Origin: an uncultured Clostridium sp.
GTDB taxonomy: Bacteria; Bacillota; Clostridia; TANB77; CAG-508
NCBI GenBank assembly: GCA_948436975.1
Contig: CAOJJB010000015.1
Coordinates: forward strand, 1-48,530
Direction of reading: 5' to 3'
Length of the DNA stretch: 48,530 bases
Shown here: positions 34,014-43,310 of the stretch, one piece after another
Numbering within the stretch: the first letter of the stretch is position 1
Layout: each line of letters begins with the position of its first letter
The notes under the pieces: model-generated
What the model was told of the DNA's origin: nothing
The model's database searches: none
What the model saw: only the letters and a program-made list of their open reading frames with translations
Position numbers and translations under genes: made by a program

Positions 34014-35348
34014 TTACATTTTATCTAACTCCTCATTTGGCAAGATTTTTAGAACTTGAAGTGCTATATCTAAAGTTTCATTTATTGTTCTATTTTCAAA
34101 TCTACCTTGATTTACAAATTTACTTTCAAAAGCATCACCAAATTCCAAATATTTTTTATCTGTTTCTGATAAATCTGCCTCTCCTAAAACTTTAGCTAAT
34201 GCTCTTACATCTTGTACTCTAGAATATGAAGAAAATAGTTGGTCTGAAATTCTTCTATGATCCTCTCTTGTATATTGTTCCCCAATTCCATCCTTCATAA
34301 GTCTTGATAATGAATCTAATATATTTATTGGTGGTGTTATTCCTTTTTGATAGAGTTCTCTATTTAAAACAATCTGTCCTTCTGTAATATAACCTGTTAA
34401 ATCTGGTATTGGATGAGATATATCATCATTAGGCATTGTAAGTATTGGTATCTGCGTTATTGAACCTTTTTTATTTTCAAGCATTCCTGCTCTTTCATAT
34501 ATTGAGGCTAAATCACTATATAAATATCCTGGATATCCCTTTCTACTTGGTATTTCACCTTTCAAAGTTGAAACTTCTCTTAAACTTTCTGCATATGCTG
34601 TCATATCTGTTAAAATAACTAATACTTGCATATCTAAATCAAATGCTAAATATTCTGCACAAGTTAAAGCTACTTTGGGAGTTAAAATTCTCTCTATGGC
34701 TGGATCATTAGATAAATTTTGAAAAGTAACAACTTTTGATAATACACCATTTTCTTGAAAACTTTTCTTAAAAAATTCTGCTGTTTCGTACTCTGCTCCC
34801 ATAAGACCAAAAACTATAGCAAAATTATTATCATCTTTTATATTTGCTTGTCTAATAATTTGCTCAGTTAAATCATTATGATTTATCCCACTACCTGAAA
34901 AAATAGGTAATTTTTGACCTCTAATTAAAGTCATTAATCCATCAATAGCAGAAATTCCTGTTTCTATATAGTTTCTAGGATATTTTCTTGCAATAGGATT
35001 CATAGAAAATCCATTTATATCTCTTTCAATATAATTATTAATATCTCCTAAATTATCTATTGGTGTTCCTATACCATTGAAAACTCTTCCTAACATTTCC
35101 ACAGAAAGTTTTATTTGTAAAGGTTTTCCTTTTAGTTCTGTTCTTACACCATCAATATTAATTCCATCAGTACCTTCATAAACCTGTATTACTGTAATAT
35201 CTTCATTTAATACAATAACATTTCCAATTCTTTTCTCTCCAGACTCTAAAATAAGCTCAACTTGTTCATTATAAGAAATATTATCAGGTGTTCTTAAATA
35301 TACTAAAGGACCATTAATATGCTCTAGTCCTAAATATTGTGTTTTCAA
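34014..35348 (-). CDS. ntpB: V/A-type ATPase subunit B
   Basis: 444 aa. Non-catalytic regulatory subunit of the hexameric head: beta-barrel start, then [23 protein letters not shown] where the P-loop is degenerate (SGSGINHN rather than GxxGxGKT). [15 protein letters not shown] and the SRLMKDGIG region are family marks. The start is TTG at 35348 ([13 protein letters not shown]), with a GGAGGT site 6 bases upstream. It lies 22 bp after subunit A. Confidence 0.95.
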   Translation of the reverse strand: MKTQYLGLEHINGPLVYLRTPDNISYNEQVELILESGEKRIGNVIVLNEDITVIQVYEGTDGINIDGVRTELKGKPLQIKLSVEMLGRVFNGIGTPIDNLGDINNYIERDINGFSMNPIARKYPRNYIETGISAIDGLMTLIRGQKLPIFSGSGINHNDLTEQIIRQANIKDDNNFAIVFGLMGAEYETAEFFKKSFQENGVLSKVVTFQNLSNDPAIERILTPKVALTCAEYLAFDLDMQVLVILTDMTAYAESLREVSTLKGEIPSRKGYPGYLYSDLASIYERAGMLENKKGSITQIPILTMPNDDISHPIPDLTGYITEGQIVLNRELYQKGITPPINILDSLSRLMKDGIGEQYTREDHRRISDQLFSSYSRVQDVRALAKVLGEADLSETDKKYLEFGDAFESKFVNQGRFENRTINETLDIALQVLKILPNEELDKM

Positions 35349-35370
35349 GTTCCCACCTCCAATTGAACAC

Positions 35371-37140
35371 TTACATATGTTCTTTATATTCTTCTGAAAT
35401 AACTTTAAGTTTTTCTACTACATTTGTATCAAATTTGTCAAATTTATTTAAATTATCATTTTCTATATTAAATTTTAACTTTATATATTCTTCAAATATT
35501 CCTAATTCTTTTATTCGTGATATTGGTATTCCTTTACTTATAAGTTTTAAAGATAATTGATATATTTTTAAAATAGAATTCATCATTTTATATTGCTTTT
35601 TTATTGGTACATATGTGTCTATTTCATTCATTGCACTTTGTTGTAAAAATCCTAATCTTATTGCTCTACATGTTTCTAACACTAATTTTTTACTGTCTGA
35701 TAACACATCTTGTCCTACTACTTTTGCTATTTCTTGTAATTCATTTTCTTCTTGTAATAGTTTTACTATTTCAAGTCTATTTATTGAAAAATTCTCATCT
35801 ATATTTTTTTCATACCAATCTTGTAATCTTTCTATATATTCACTATAACTTATTCTCCAGTTTACTGCTGGATAATGTCTTGAATATGCCAAATCTCTAT
35901 CTAATCCCCAAAATACATGTACAAATCTTTTAGTATTTTGTGTAACTGGTTCTGAAAAATCTGATCCTTGTGGTGATACCGCTCCTATCATACTAACTGA
36001 TCCTATTTTTCCATTAAAACTTTTAATCATCCCTGCTCTACCATATACTTGTGATAATCTTGATGGTAAATATGATGGATATCCTTCTTCAGCTGGCATC
36101 TCTTCTAACCTTCCTGATATTTCTCTTAAAGCTTCTGCCCATCTTGATGTTGAATCTGCCATTATTGCTACATTATATCCCATATCTCTATAATACTCTG
36201 CAATTGTAATACCTGTGTATATAGACATCTCCCTTGCAGCTACTGGCATATTTGATGTATTAGCTATTAAAATTGTTCTTTCCATTAATGGTCTTTTTGT
36301 TTTAGGATCAATTAGTTTTGGAAAATCCTCCAAAACTTCTGTCATTTCATTTCCTCTTTCTCCACAACCTATATATACTATTATATCTGCATCTGACCAT
36401 TTAGCTATTTGATGTTGCAACATTGTTTTACCTGTTCCAAATCCTCCTGGTATCATGGCTGTACCACCTTTAGCTATTGGAAACATTGTATCTATAACTC
36501 TTTGGCCTGTTACTAATGGAATATTAGCTGTTAATCTTTCTTTATATGGCCTTTGTTTTCTTACTGGCCATTTTTGTATCATATTTATTTCATATTCTTT
36601 ATCTTCTGTTTTTATTTTTGCAATAACTTCTTTAGCTGTATAATATCCTTCTTCTGCTATAAAAGTTATTTCTCCATCAATATCATATGAATTCATTATT
36701 CTATTAGTTATAACTTCTGTTTCTTTTACTTCTCCTAAAATAGTGTTTAGACTCGCTGTTTCTCCTACATGTATATTTGGTATGAAATACCACTTTCTAT
36801 CTAAATCTATACTATCTGCATTACAGCCTTTAACTAAGAAATTTCCTGAATATTCTTGTAATTTTGCTAGAGGTCTTTCAATTCCATCAAAAACATTTCC
36901 TATAATTCCAGGTCCTAAAGTAATAGAAAGAGGAGCATCTGTTCCTATAACTTCTTCTCCTATTTTCAGACCATTTGTTTCCTCATATACTTGTATTGTA
37001 GCTATATTTTTATTTAATTTTATAACTTCTCCTATTATTTTATCATTTCCTACTTCAACCATGTCATGCATAGCAAAATCACCATCACCTTTTGCCTCTA
37101 TTACTGGTCCATTTATGGAAATTATAAATTTTTTTTGCAA
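35371..37140 (-). CDS. ntpA: V/A-type ATPase catalytic subunit A
   Basis: About 589 aa. ATP-hydrolysing subunit of the head. Walker [14 protein letters not shown], then the glutamate switch region [14 protein letters not shown], and the A-type non-homologous region between the barrel and the nucleotide domain. Start choice: a GTG at 37149 overlaps the Shine-Dalgarno GAGGTG itself, so I prefer TTG at 37140, 6 bases after it; the difference is three residues. Order E-A-B-D fits the Enterococcus ntp and clostridial operons. Confidence 0.95.
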   Translation of the reverse strand: MQKKFIISINGPVIEAKGDGDFAMHDMVEVGNDKIIGEVIKLNKNIATIQVYEETNGLKIGEEVIGTDAPLSITLGPGIIGNVFDGIERPLAKLQEYSGNFLVKGCNADSIDLDRKWYFIPNIHVGETASLNTILGEVKETEVITNRIMNSYDIDGEITFIAEEGYYTAKEVIAKIKTEDKEYEINMIQKWPVRKQRPYKERLTANIPLVTGQRVIDTMFPIAKGGTAMIPGGFGTGKTMLQHQIAKWSDADIIVYIGCGERGNEMTEVLEDFPKLIDPKTKRPLMERTILIANTSNMPVAAREMSIYTGITIAEYYRDMGYNVAIMADSTSRWAEALREISGRLEEMPAEEGYPSYLPSRLSQVYGRAGMIKSFNGKIGSVSMIGAVSPQGSDFSEPVTQNTKRFVHVFWGLDRDLAYSRHYPAVNWRISYSEYIERLQDWYEKNIDENFSINRLEIVKLLQEENELQEIAKVVGQDVLSDSKKLVLETCRAIRLGFLQQSAMNEIDTYVPIKKQYKMMNSILKIYQLSLKLISKGIPISRIKELGIFEEYIKLKFNIENDNLNKFDKFDTNVVEKLKVISEEYKEHM

Positions 37141-37159
37141 TTTTTTCACCTCTTCAGTT

Positions 37160-37726
37160 TTATAATTTTATTTGACCTATTTTTTCTTCTATAATAATCT
37201 TAATAGTATTATCAATTGAAATTTTATCATTTTTAATTTTACAGCCACCTATATTATCATTTTTAATCTTACTAAAATTCATAGCAAAATCTTTTGATAA
37301 TTCAACTCTAAATTTTTCAAAATCTCTTTCAGTTATATATATTGTAAAATTTTCTCCATTTATATTTTTTAATGTAGTTCTTATATTTTTATATAAATAA
37401 TTCTTATATTCCTTTGATTTAGTAAAACTTTCAAGTTCTTCAATTATTTTAGATTTTATATTTATAAATAATTTAGATTTAAATTTATTAACATATACAT
37501 TACCTTCTGCTTCATAATCAAATAAATTTCTATTATATTCCCTTTCAATTTTATTTATTTCATTTGAATATTTAGTAGATAATTGTTCTTTATATTCTTC
37601 AATCATTTTACTAATTTGTTCATTACATAATAAATTATTTTCTTCTTTCAAAACTGATAATTCTTTTTTAGCAGTTTCAATACAATTTTTTTGAATTTTT
37701 TCAATTTTAAGATTTATTTTAATCAT
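37160..37726 (-). CDS. ntpE: V/A-type ATPase subunit E (peripheral stalk)
   Basis: 188 aa. N-terminal long charged helix (KIEKIQKNCIETAKKELSVL) and C-terminal globular domain with the conserved GGCKIKNDKISIDNTI stretch typical of V/A-ATPase E. Together with G it makes the peripheral stalk. It lies between F and A. Confidence 0.88.
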   Translation of the reverse strand: MIKINLKIEKIQKNCIETAKKELSVLKEENNLLCNEQISKMIEEYKEQLSTKYSNEINKIEREYNRNLFDYEAEGNVYVNKFKSKLFINIKSKIIEELESFTKSKEYKNYLYKNIRTTLKNINGENFTIYITERDFEKFRVELSKDFAMNFSKIKNDNIGGCKIKNDKISIDNTIKIIIEEKIGQIKL

Positions 37727-37764
37727 ATCCTCTCTTTATTTTTCTTTTACAGATATTCATAATA

Positions 37765-38019
37765 CTATTTTTGCTTGTCTGAATTAGGAATTTTAACTAT
37801 TAATGGTAAATCTTGATTTTCTATAATACCTTCTATTTCTTTTTTAGCTATATAATATACTTCTTCTGTAACACTAATAATTCCCACATTCTTATCTTGT
37901 GATAATTCCTTTATTTTTCTCTTAATTTCATCATCCTCTTTTATAAAAAAACTTTGAATTCCAGCAATTCTTAATCCTACTGCTATATCATTATTTCTAC
38001 TAATACTTACCATTCTCAT
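37765..38019 (-). CDS. ntpF: V/A-type ATPase subunit F
   Basis: 84 aa. MRMVSISRNNDIAVGLRIAG and the later SVTEEVYYIAKKEIEG match the small Rossmann-like F subunit of the central stalk. I prefer the ATG at 38019, preceded by AGGA about 10 bases upstream, over the TTG at 38028 that lies closer to that site. Gene naming of small stalk subunits differs between species (ntpG in Enterococcus). Confidence 0.85.
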   Translation of the reverse strand: MRMVSISRNNDIAVGLRIAGIQSFFIKEDDEIKRKIKELSQDKNVGIISVTEEVYYIAKKEIEGIIENQDLPLIVKIPNSDKQK

Positions 38020-38104
38020 ATATTTCAATTCCTATCTAATTTAAGCCCTAGACTTAAATTAATTCACTCTATTAAAATACTATTATATTTAACATACGTA
38101 CTTA

Positions 38105-38551
38105 TTAAATTTTATTTAATATCATTATTGAAATTATTAATCCGTATATTGCTATTCCCTCTGCTAGTCCTGCAAATATTATTGTTTTTCCTAATAAACT
38201 TGGATTTTCGCTTATTGCTCCTACCGCACTTGAAGCTACTATTGCTACTGCTATTCCTGCCCCTATACATGCAAGTCCTGTTGCTATTGCTGCTGCTATC
38301 ATTCCTAAGCCATTTTGTTTGTTTTGTACTTGATTTTCTCCTTCTTTTTGCTGATTTTCTGCTTCTATTCCTGCTTTCATTTCTGTTACTGCTCCTTGTA
38401 CTGCACTTTGCACTTTTTCATCTACCATTGCTTGTACTTTTTCTTCTGTTAATGTATTATTATTTGCTCTAGTTGTTGATAAACTTGTTGTTGTTAAAAT
38501 TCCAAATATCATTATTATTCCTAAAATTAATACTATAATTTTTCTTTGCAT
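38105..38551 (-). CDS. ntpK: V/A-type ATPase proteolipid (rotor ring) subunit K with long N-terminal extension
   Basis: 148 aa. A signal-peptide-like start (MQRKIIVLILGIIMIFGILT) leads to a Gln/Glu/Lys-rich hydrophilic stretch (about 30-80), then one two-helix c-type hairpin (about 83-148) with the ion-binding Glu in FAGLAEGIAIYGLI and the ISENPSL loop. It is a 2-TM, not a 4-TM, proteolipid. The Gln and Ser of the Na+ site motif seen in Ilyobacter-type rings are not evident (Val and Gly instead), so H+ is more likely (inference). The 50-residue acidic extension is unusual. Confidence 0.92.
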   Translation of the reverse strand: MQRKIIVLILGIIMIFGILTTTSLSTTRANNNTLTEEKVQAMVDEKVQSAVQGAVTEMKAGIEAENQQKEGENQVQNKQNGLGMIAAAIATGLACIGAGIAVAIVASSAVGAISENPSLLGKTIIFAGLAEGIAIYGLIISIMILNKI

Positions 38552-38621
38552 TTTTATTTTATCTCCTTATCTTTTATTTTAGTTTAATGTTTTATAATAA
38601 TAATTAAACTGTTTTATATTT

Positions 38622-40511
38622 TTAGATTTTTTCTTTTAATGGCTTATACTCTCTTCCATCTCCTGTATAAAATCTACTAAATAACTCATAGTATTCCAGT
38701 CTTAATACTTGTATTCCTACAATAAGTCCTTCTAATACTATTACTATTACATTTCCTATAATAGAAACTACTATACTACCTGTTCCTGTCATCATGTCTG
38801 ATAATATATATATTGCCATACATAAACCAACATGATTTATTGCAAATGCCGCTATTCTTACAAATGAAATTGTATTACTTACAAATGATAGTAATATTTC
38901 TACAACTTCAAATACTTTTTCTATTAATGAACTTTTTTCTTTTTCCTTCTCTTTAAAAATAGCTTTAGAAAGTAAATCTTTAAACATTATTGCAACTAAC
39001 GGAATTAGTATAAATATACTTAGTATTCCTATAGATGCTATCATTTTTCCTTTCACTAAAAAATAAATTCCAGCTATTAATACAGTAGAGTAAAATATTA
39101 GTCCAGCAATACCATTTGTTTCAAAAAATATCTTTTTCTTATCTTTATTTCTAATTCCATTTCTAATATTTAATAACATTGACATTATTATTAAAATAAT
39201 ACCTATTCCTATTCCATATACAAGCATTGTTTGTATATTTTCCATCGGACTTATAAATACTGCTGGTATAATATCTTCATGTCCAAAAACACTTCCATAT
39301 AGTACACCAAATATCATTGATGCTATACCACCTGCTTGAAAAACCGATCCAAGTGATACTTTCTTTTTTGACATAATTATACCAATTATAAATATTATTA
39401 ATCCTTGTCCTAAATCTCCAAACATAAAACCAAATAATAAAAATGCTGTTATTGCAACAAAAGATGTTGGATCTATCTCTGTATAATTTGGTAAGCCATA
39501 CATTTTTACTATTGTTTCAAAAGGTCTTACTATTATATTATTTTTTAATTTTGTTGGTGGTGTACCTGCTACTTCATCATGATTTTTAATATCATATTTT
39601 ATGTCTTTTTCTCTTGACAACTTTGGTAAAATCTTTGTAAGTTCTTTTGCTGGTATCCATCCAATTATATAAAACAGTCCATTTTGATCATATGCCATAA
39701 ATTTTTTTACATTATTTATTTTTATATACAAATTAATTTCTGAATACAGATTTACTAATTCTTCTGCATCTCTATCTCTTATTCTTGTTATTTCATCCTC
39801 TTTATTTTCAATATCAAATTTTATTTCTTGTATCTTTTTTTCATACTCATTAAATAATGCTTTAGGATTGCTAGTCATTTCTTTAGGAATCCATATTCTT
39901 TCAAATCTATATACATTTAAATAACTATCAACTTTTGCACTCTGTTCCTTTGTTGCTAAACACATTATCCATACATTTTTTAAGTCATCTTCTTCTAATT
40001 TTAAAAGTATAGCATTTAAATTTTTTAAACTATTTTCTAATTTTCCTAAATTCTCTTTTGGTAATTTTCCATACCTAAATTTTATATATTCTAAATTATA
40101 TAATTCATCTAATTCAATATCTAAACTTCTAGTATGCTTTAATAATTCTAATTTATTTTCATATTCTTCTAAACTGTGTCTTTGATTTTTTAAATGTTCT
40201 TCAATTTCTTCTAAATTTTGTTTTATATTTATTAAATTATTTTTTACCTCTTGTAATGGTTTTTCTAATATATCACTTTCAGCTTCTTCATTATATTTTA
40301 TTTTATATTTATCTAATATTATTTTACAAGCTTTTAAAAGTTCTTTAGCAGTTGAATCATATTCAAAATTTGTTAATTTCCAACCTTTTTCAAAAATTTT
40401 AACAGCATTTTCTGTTTGAATACCACTTTCTAACAGATAATCAGCTATAAATTTATCTATATTTTCTTCTTTTCCTGTTATACTTAAAAGTTTCATTTTT
40501 TCAACTGACAC
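38622..40511 (-). CDS. ntpI: V/A-type ATPase subunit I (membrane stator)
   Basis: 629 aa. A large cytosolic N-terminal half with coiled coils (about 80-300), and a C-terminal membrane half (about 350-629) with about seven helices, including AAFAINHVGLCMAIYI and the end LRLEYYELFSRFYTGDGREYKPL, a very conserved close in this family. It forms the ion half-channels beside the K ring. The start is GTG at 40511 (MSVEKMKLLSITGKEENIDK), 11 bases after an AGGAGG site. Confidence 0.95.
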   Translation of the reverse strand: MSVEKMKLLSITGKEENIDKFIADYLLESGIQTENAVKIFEKGWKLTNFEYDSTAKELLKACKIILDKYKIKYNEEAESDILEKPLQEVKNNLINIKQNLEEIEEHLKNQRHSLEEYENKLELLKHTRSLDIELDELYNLEYIKFRYGKLPKENLGKLENSLKNLNAILLKLEEDDLKNVWIMCLATKEQSAKVDSYLNVYRFERIWIPKEMTSNPKALFNEYEKKIQEIKFDIENKEDEITRIRDRDAEELVNLYSEINLYIKINNVKKFMAYDQNGLFYIIGWIPAKELTKILPKLSREKDIKYDIKNHDEVAGTPPTKLKNNIIVRPFETIVKMYGLPNYTEIDPTSFVAITAFLLFGFMFGDLGQGLIIFIIGIIMSKKKVSLGSVFQAGGIASMIFGVLYGSVFGHEDIIPAVFISPMENIQTMLVYGIGIGIILIIMSMLLNIRNGIRNKDKKKIFFETNGIAGLIFYSTVLIAGIYFLVKGKMIASIGILSIFILIPLVAIMFKDLLSKAIFKEKEKEKSSLIEKVFEVVEILLSFVSNTISFVRIAAFAINHVGLCMAIYILSDMMTGTGSIVVSIIGNVIVIVLEGLIVGIQVLRLEYYELFSRFYTGDGREYKPLKEKI

Positions 40512-40526
40512 TTCTACTTTCGCCTC

Positions 40527-41531
40527 CTAAATAATTATTTTCTTCTGTATCTCTTGTTTATCTACTTTATATCTTATACCTTCTATTATATTTATAATAT
40601 TTTTTATTTCAATATCTACTAAATTTATATTACAAAAAATTGTACAAATATTAAATAGTTTTGTCTTAAATAATTTTATATATTTCTTATATAAAAAATA
40701 ATCTTTATCATGTTCTATAAAATTTTCTTCTGTAAAAATATTTCTATATACAGTTTCGCTTAATATATTTTTTATTTCTTCAAAATCATTAGCATTTGCT
40801 AATTTTATAATTTTTTCTTTATTTAACTTATAATTTATTGGTATTATTATATCTAATATTTCTTGTTCTGAATAATTAAAATACTTTTTGGATCTGTAAA
40901 TCCAAACTATATTTAATAAATCAATTTCTGTTCCTATTATGTTTTCAAATTCATTATTTACTTTTTTTGAAAGTTTATATAATTCTTTAAAATAAAATTT
41001 ATCTAATTCTACTTCTATTTCTTCTAATGGTATGTTCTCTATTTTATCTTCATATTGTTTAAATACTTTATAATATTTTTCACTTTTAATTATTTCTAAA
41101 AATTCTGTTTCTTCTATTACTTGATTTATTCCATTTATTGATTTAAAGATTTTTGTCGTCCAATTATCTATATTTTTTAAATTTATTTTTGCATCTCTAT
41201 TTGTAATAACATTTCTAAAAACATTTTTTACACAAATTAATTCATACTTAGATAAAAATTGTATGAAAATATCTATTTCATATTTATTCAAATATTTATA
41301 TAATTTTAAAATATCTAGTATAAATAAATTGTTTAATTCTTGCTCTAATTCCTTTCTGTGTGTTTTCTCATCTATATTCTCTAAGCTTGGAAATTTTGAT
41401 TTTAAAAAATATATTGCATCTTTTAAACTATTTTGCCTTAATAATTCTTCTAGTTCTTCTTTAGTTAAATGACTAGCACTCATTCCTTTCATTTTTGCAT
41501 TAAGAGCAGGATATTTAAGTTTGTTAATCAT
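40527..41531 (-). CDS. ntpC: V/A-type ATPase subunit C
   Basis: 334 aa, all-helical, matching the funnel-shaped subunit (V-ATPase d) that joins the central stalk to the K ring. YPALNAKMKGMSASHLTKEELEELL is the usual N-terminal pattern, and ENIIGTEIDLLNIVWIYRSKKYF is the conserved centre. Its GAGGAGG ribosome binding site is encoded by the last codons of the G gene, which ends directly before its ATG, so translation is coupled. Confidence 0.9.
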   Translation of the reverse strand: MINKLKYPALNAKMKGMSASHLTKEELEELLRQNSLKDAIYFLKSKFPSLENIDEKTHRKELEQELNNLFILDILKLYKYLNKYEIDIFIQFLSKYELICVKNVFRNVITNRDAKINLKNIDNWTTKIFKSINGINQVIEETEFLEIIKSEKYYKVFKQYEDKIENIPLEEIEVELDKFYFKELYKLSKKVNNEFENIIGTEIDLLNIVWIYRSKKYFNYSEQEILDIIIPINYKLNKEKIIKLANANDFEEIKNILSETVYRNIFTEENFIEHDKDYFLYKKYIKLFKTKLFNICTIFCNINLVDIEIKNIINIIEGIRYKVDKQEIQKKIII

Positions 41532-41849
41532 CTATTCCTCCTCATTTTTTATGCTATTTATAATTTCACTAATAATTTTATTTTCTTTTTCCTTATATTC
41601 TATTTCTAGATTATTAATTTTGTTTTCTACTTTATTATCTATTTGTTTTTTCTTTTCTTCAAACATTTTTTCATATTTTTCTTTTTGTTTTTTTATTTCG
41701 TCTTTGTATTCTAAGTCTAAAATTATTTTTTTCATTTGAAATTCGTTTTCTATAAATTCTTCTATATTACTTTGTTTTTTCTTTTCTTCTTTAACAATAT
41801 CCTTCGCATTATTATCTATTTGTATTATTTTCTTTAAAATATCTTCCAA
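41532..41849 (-). CDS. V/A-type ATPase subunit G/H (peripheral stalk)
   Basis: 105 aa, almost fully charged helix and coiled coil (DILKKIIQIDNNAKDIVKEE...), as expected for the G/H stalk partner of E. Identification rests on operon position and helix character. The start is TTG at 41849, about 10 bases after an AGAGGT site. It is the first ATPase gene of the operon, 22 bp after the transglycosylase gene with no terminator between. Confidence 0.8.
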   Translation of the reverse strand: MEDILKKIIQIDNNAKDIVKEEKKKQSNIEEFIENEFQMKKIILDLEYKDEIKKQKEKYEKMFEEKKKQIDNKVENKINNLEIEYKEKENKIISEIINSIKNEEE

Positions 41850-41871
41850 CTTTTGTATACCTCTTTTCAGT

Positions 41872-42573
41872 TTACATTTTATTTAAAATTTTATCTGCCT
41901 CTTCTTGTGATATATATTTGTATTTTATCATTTTATTTAATACTTGTGCTTGTCTTTGTTTGGCTAATTCTGGATTTTTAGTTGGTGCATATACAGATGG
42001 TGCATTTGGAATTCCTGCTATTAGTGTACATTCATATAAATCCATTTCCTCAATTTTTTTATCAAAGTAACCTTCTACAGCATCATATATACAATAATAT
42101 CCATCACCAAAATACATTGTATTTATATATAATTCAAATATCTCCTCTTTACTACATACTTTTTCATATTCAAAGGCCATAAAGATCTCTGCTATTTTTC
42201 TAGTAAATTCTTTCTTTTGAGTAAAATAAGTATTTTTTGCCAATTGTTGTGTTATTGTACTCCCACCTTCAACCAATTCTCTTTCTTTTATATCTTTTAT
42301 AACTGCTCTTGTTATTGAAATTAAATCAATTCCATTATGTTCAAAAAATCTTCTATCTTCTACTGCTACAACTGCATTTATATAGTCTTGTGGTAAATTA
42401 TCATAAGTTGTATAATTTTCTTTTTCATTTTTTATTTCTTCAATTTTTTCCGAAATACTTGTTTCTTCTATGGCTTCCTTATATAAAGAATATCCTTGAT
42501 ATGTTAATGTACCAACAACTACCATTATTGCTAATAAAATTATTCCAATTAAAAATACAAAAAATTTCTTCAT
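41872..42573 (-). CDS. mtgA: GT51 peptidoglycan transglycosylase, monofunctional
   Basis: 233 aa. One N-terminal membrane anchor (about 3-25), then the GT51 domain: AVVAVEDRRFFEHNGID (catalytic Glu in EDRRFFEH), EGGSTITQQLAKN, KIAEIFMAFEYEK and YINTMYFGDGYYCIYDAVEGYF. There is no transpeptidase domain. It polymerises lipid II at the outer membrane face. I use the ATG at 42573 (AGGGAG site 5-6 bases upstream). It lies just upstream of the V/A-ATPase operon, which it probably leads. The name mtgA is used for the family; alternatively it is a short PBP1-like protein. Confidence 0.88.
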   Translation of the reverse strand: MKKFFVFLIGIILLAIMVVVGTLTYQGYSLYKEAIEETSISEKIEEIKNEKENYTTYDNLPQDYINAVVAVEDRRFFEHNGIDLISITRAVIKDIKERELVEGGSTITQQLAKNTYFTQKKEFTRKIAEIFMAFEYEKVCSKEEIFELYINTMYFGDGYYCIYDAVEGYFDKKIEEMDLYECTLIAGIPNAPSVYAPTKNPELAKQRQAQVLNKMIKYKYISQEEADKILNKM

Positions 42574-42621
42574 TTTTCTCCCTCTTATAATGTACATATA
42601 GTTATTTTTTATATATTATCA

Positions 42622-43092
42622 TTAATTATTTATATTATCAATATTTTTTAATTTTTCTAAAAACGCTTTACATCCCTCTAATATATCTTCATAGGTTTTG
42701 TCAAAATCTCCTGTGTACCAAGGATCTGCTATATCTCTTGATTTTATTGAAAAATCTAATAGTTTATATATTTTATTTTCTATATCTTGTCCTACAATTT
42801 TTATAATATTTTTTATATTACTTTCTTCCATTCCTATAATATAATCATATTCTTTATAATCTGATGGTTTTAATTGTACTGCTACTCTGTTTTCTACTGG
42901 TATACCAACAGAGTTTAATTTATTTATTGTTCCATAATGTACCCCATTTCCTATCTCCTCTGTACTTGTTGCTGATGATTTAATATAAAAATTTTCTTCT
43001 AAGTTTTCTTTTCTAACCAATTCTTTTAAAACAAATTCTGCCATTGGTGATCTACATATGTTTCCTAAACATACAAACATTATTTTTATCAT
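42622..43092 (-). CDS. Low-molecular-weight protein tyrosine phosphatase
   Basis: 156 aa. Active-site loop VCLGNICRSPMAEFVL (C-x5-R) near residue 8 and the general acid in DPWYTGDF near residue 123. The family dephosphorylates phosphotyrosine, often on capsule-regulating kinases, or arginine phosphate (YwlE type). The specific partner is not in the window. The ATG has an AAAGGAG site. It precedes the transglycosylase gene with a 48-bp gap. Confidence 0.93.
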   Translation of the reverse strand: MIKIMFVCLGNICRSPMAEFVLKELVRKENLEENFYIKSSATSTEEIGNGVHYGTINKLNSVGIPVENRVAVQLKPSDYKEYDYIIGMEESNIKNIIKIVGQDIENKIYKLLDFSIKSRDIADPWYTGDFDKTYEDILEGCKAFLEKLKNIDNINN

Positions 43093-43254
43093 TTTACTTC
43101 TCCTTTTATTAAATATTTTATTAAAACAAAATTTTACTACTTTGTTTGATCCTCTAAATTCATCTAAGCTTTTATATACACAGTAATCTCTTATTATATA
43201 AAAATATTCTATTTATATTATAATATTTTTCTCTATTAATATACTGTTCAATAT

Positions 43255-43294
43255 ATTAAAAGGAACAAAACATAATTGCTTTATTCCTTTTAAT
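43255..43294 (-). terminator. Terminator of the acyl-CoA synthetase-like gene
   Basis: Perfect 11-bp arms ATTAAAAGGAA and TTCCTTTTAAT with an 18-base loop just downstream of the stop at 43311. The 218-bp gap has no gene. Confidence 0.8.
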
Positions 43295-43310
43295 ATTTTA
43301 TTTTTTTTTT

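Noticed and set aside
34014-37140. F-type ATP synthase alpha/beta genes
   Set aside because: Subunit A has the A-type insert, B has a degenerate P-loop, and the operon includes E, C, I, D and F, all specific to V/A-type enzymes.
38128-38472. 114-codon leucine-rich plus-strand ORF opposite ntpK
   Set aside because: It is a shadow of the Gln/Glu/Ala-rich ntpK coding sequence, with no ribosome binding site and low-complexity composition.
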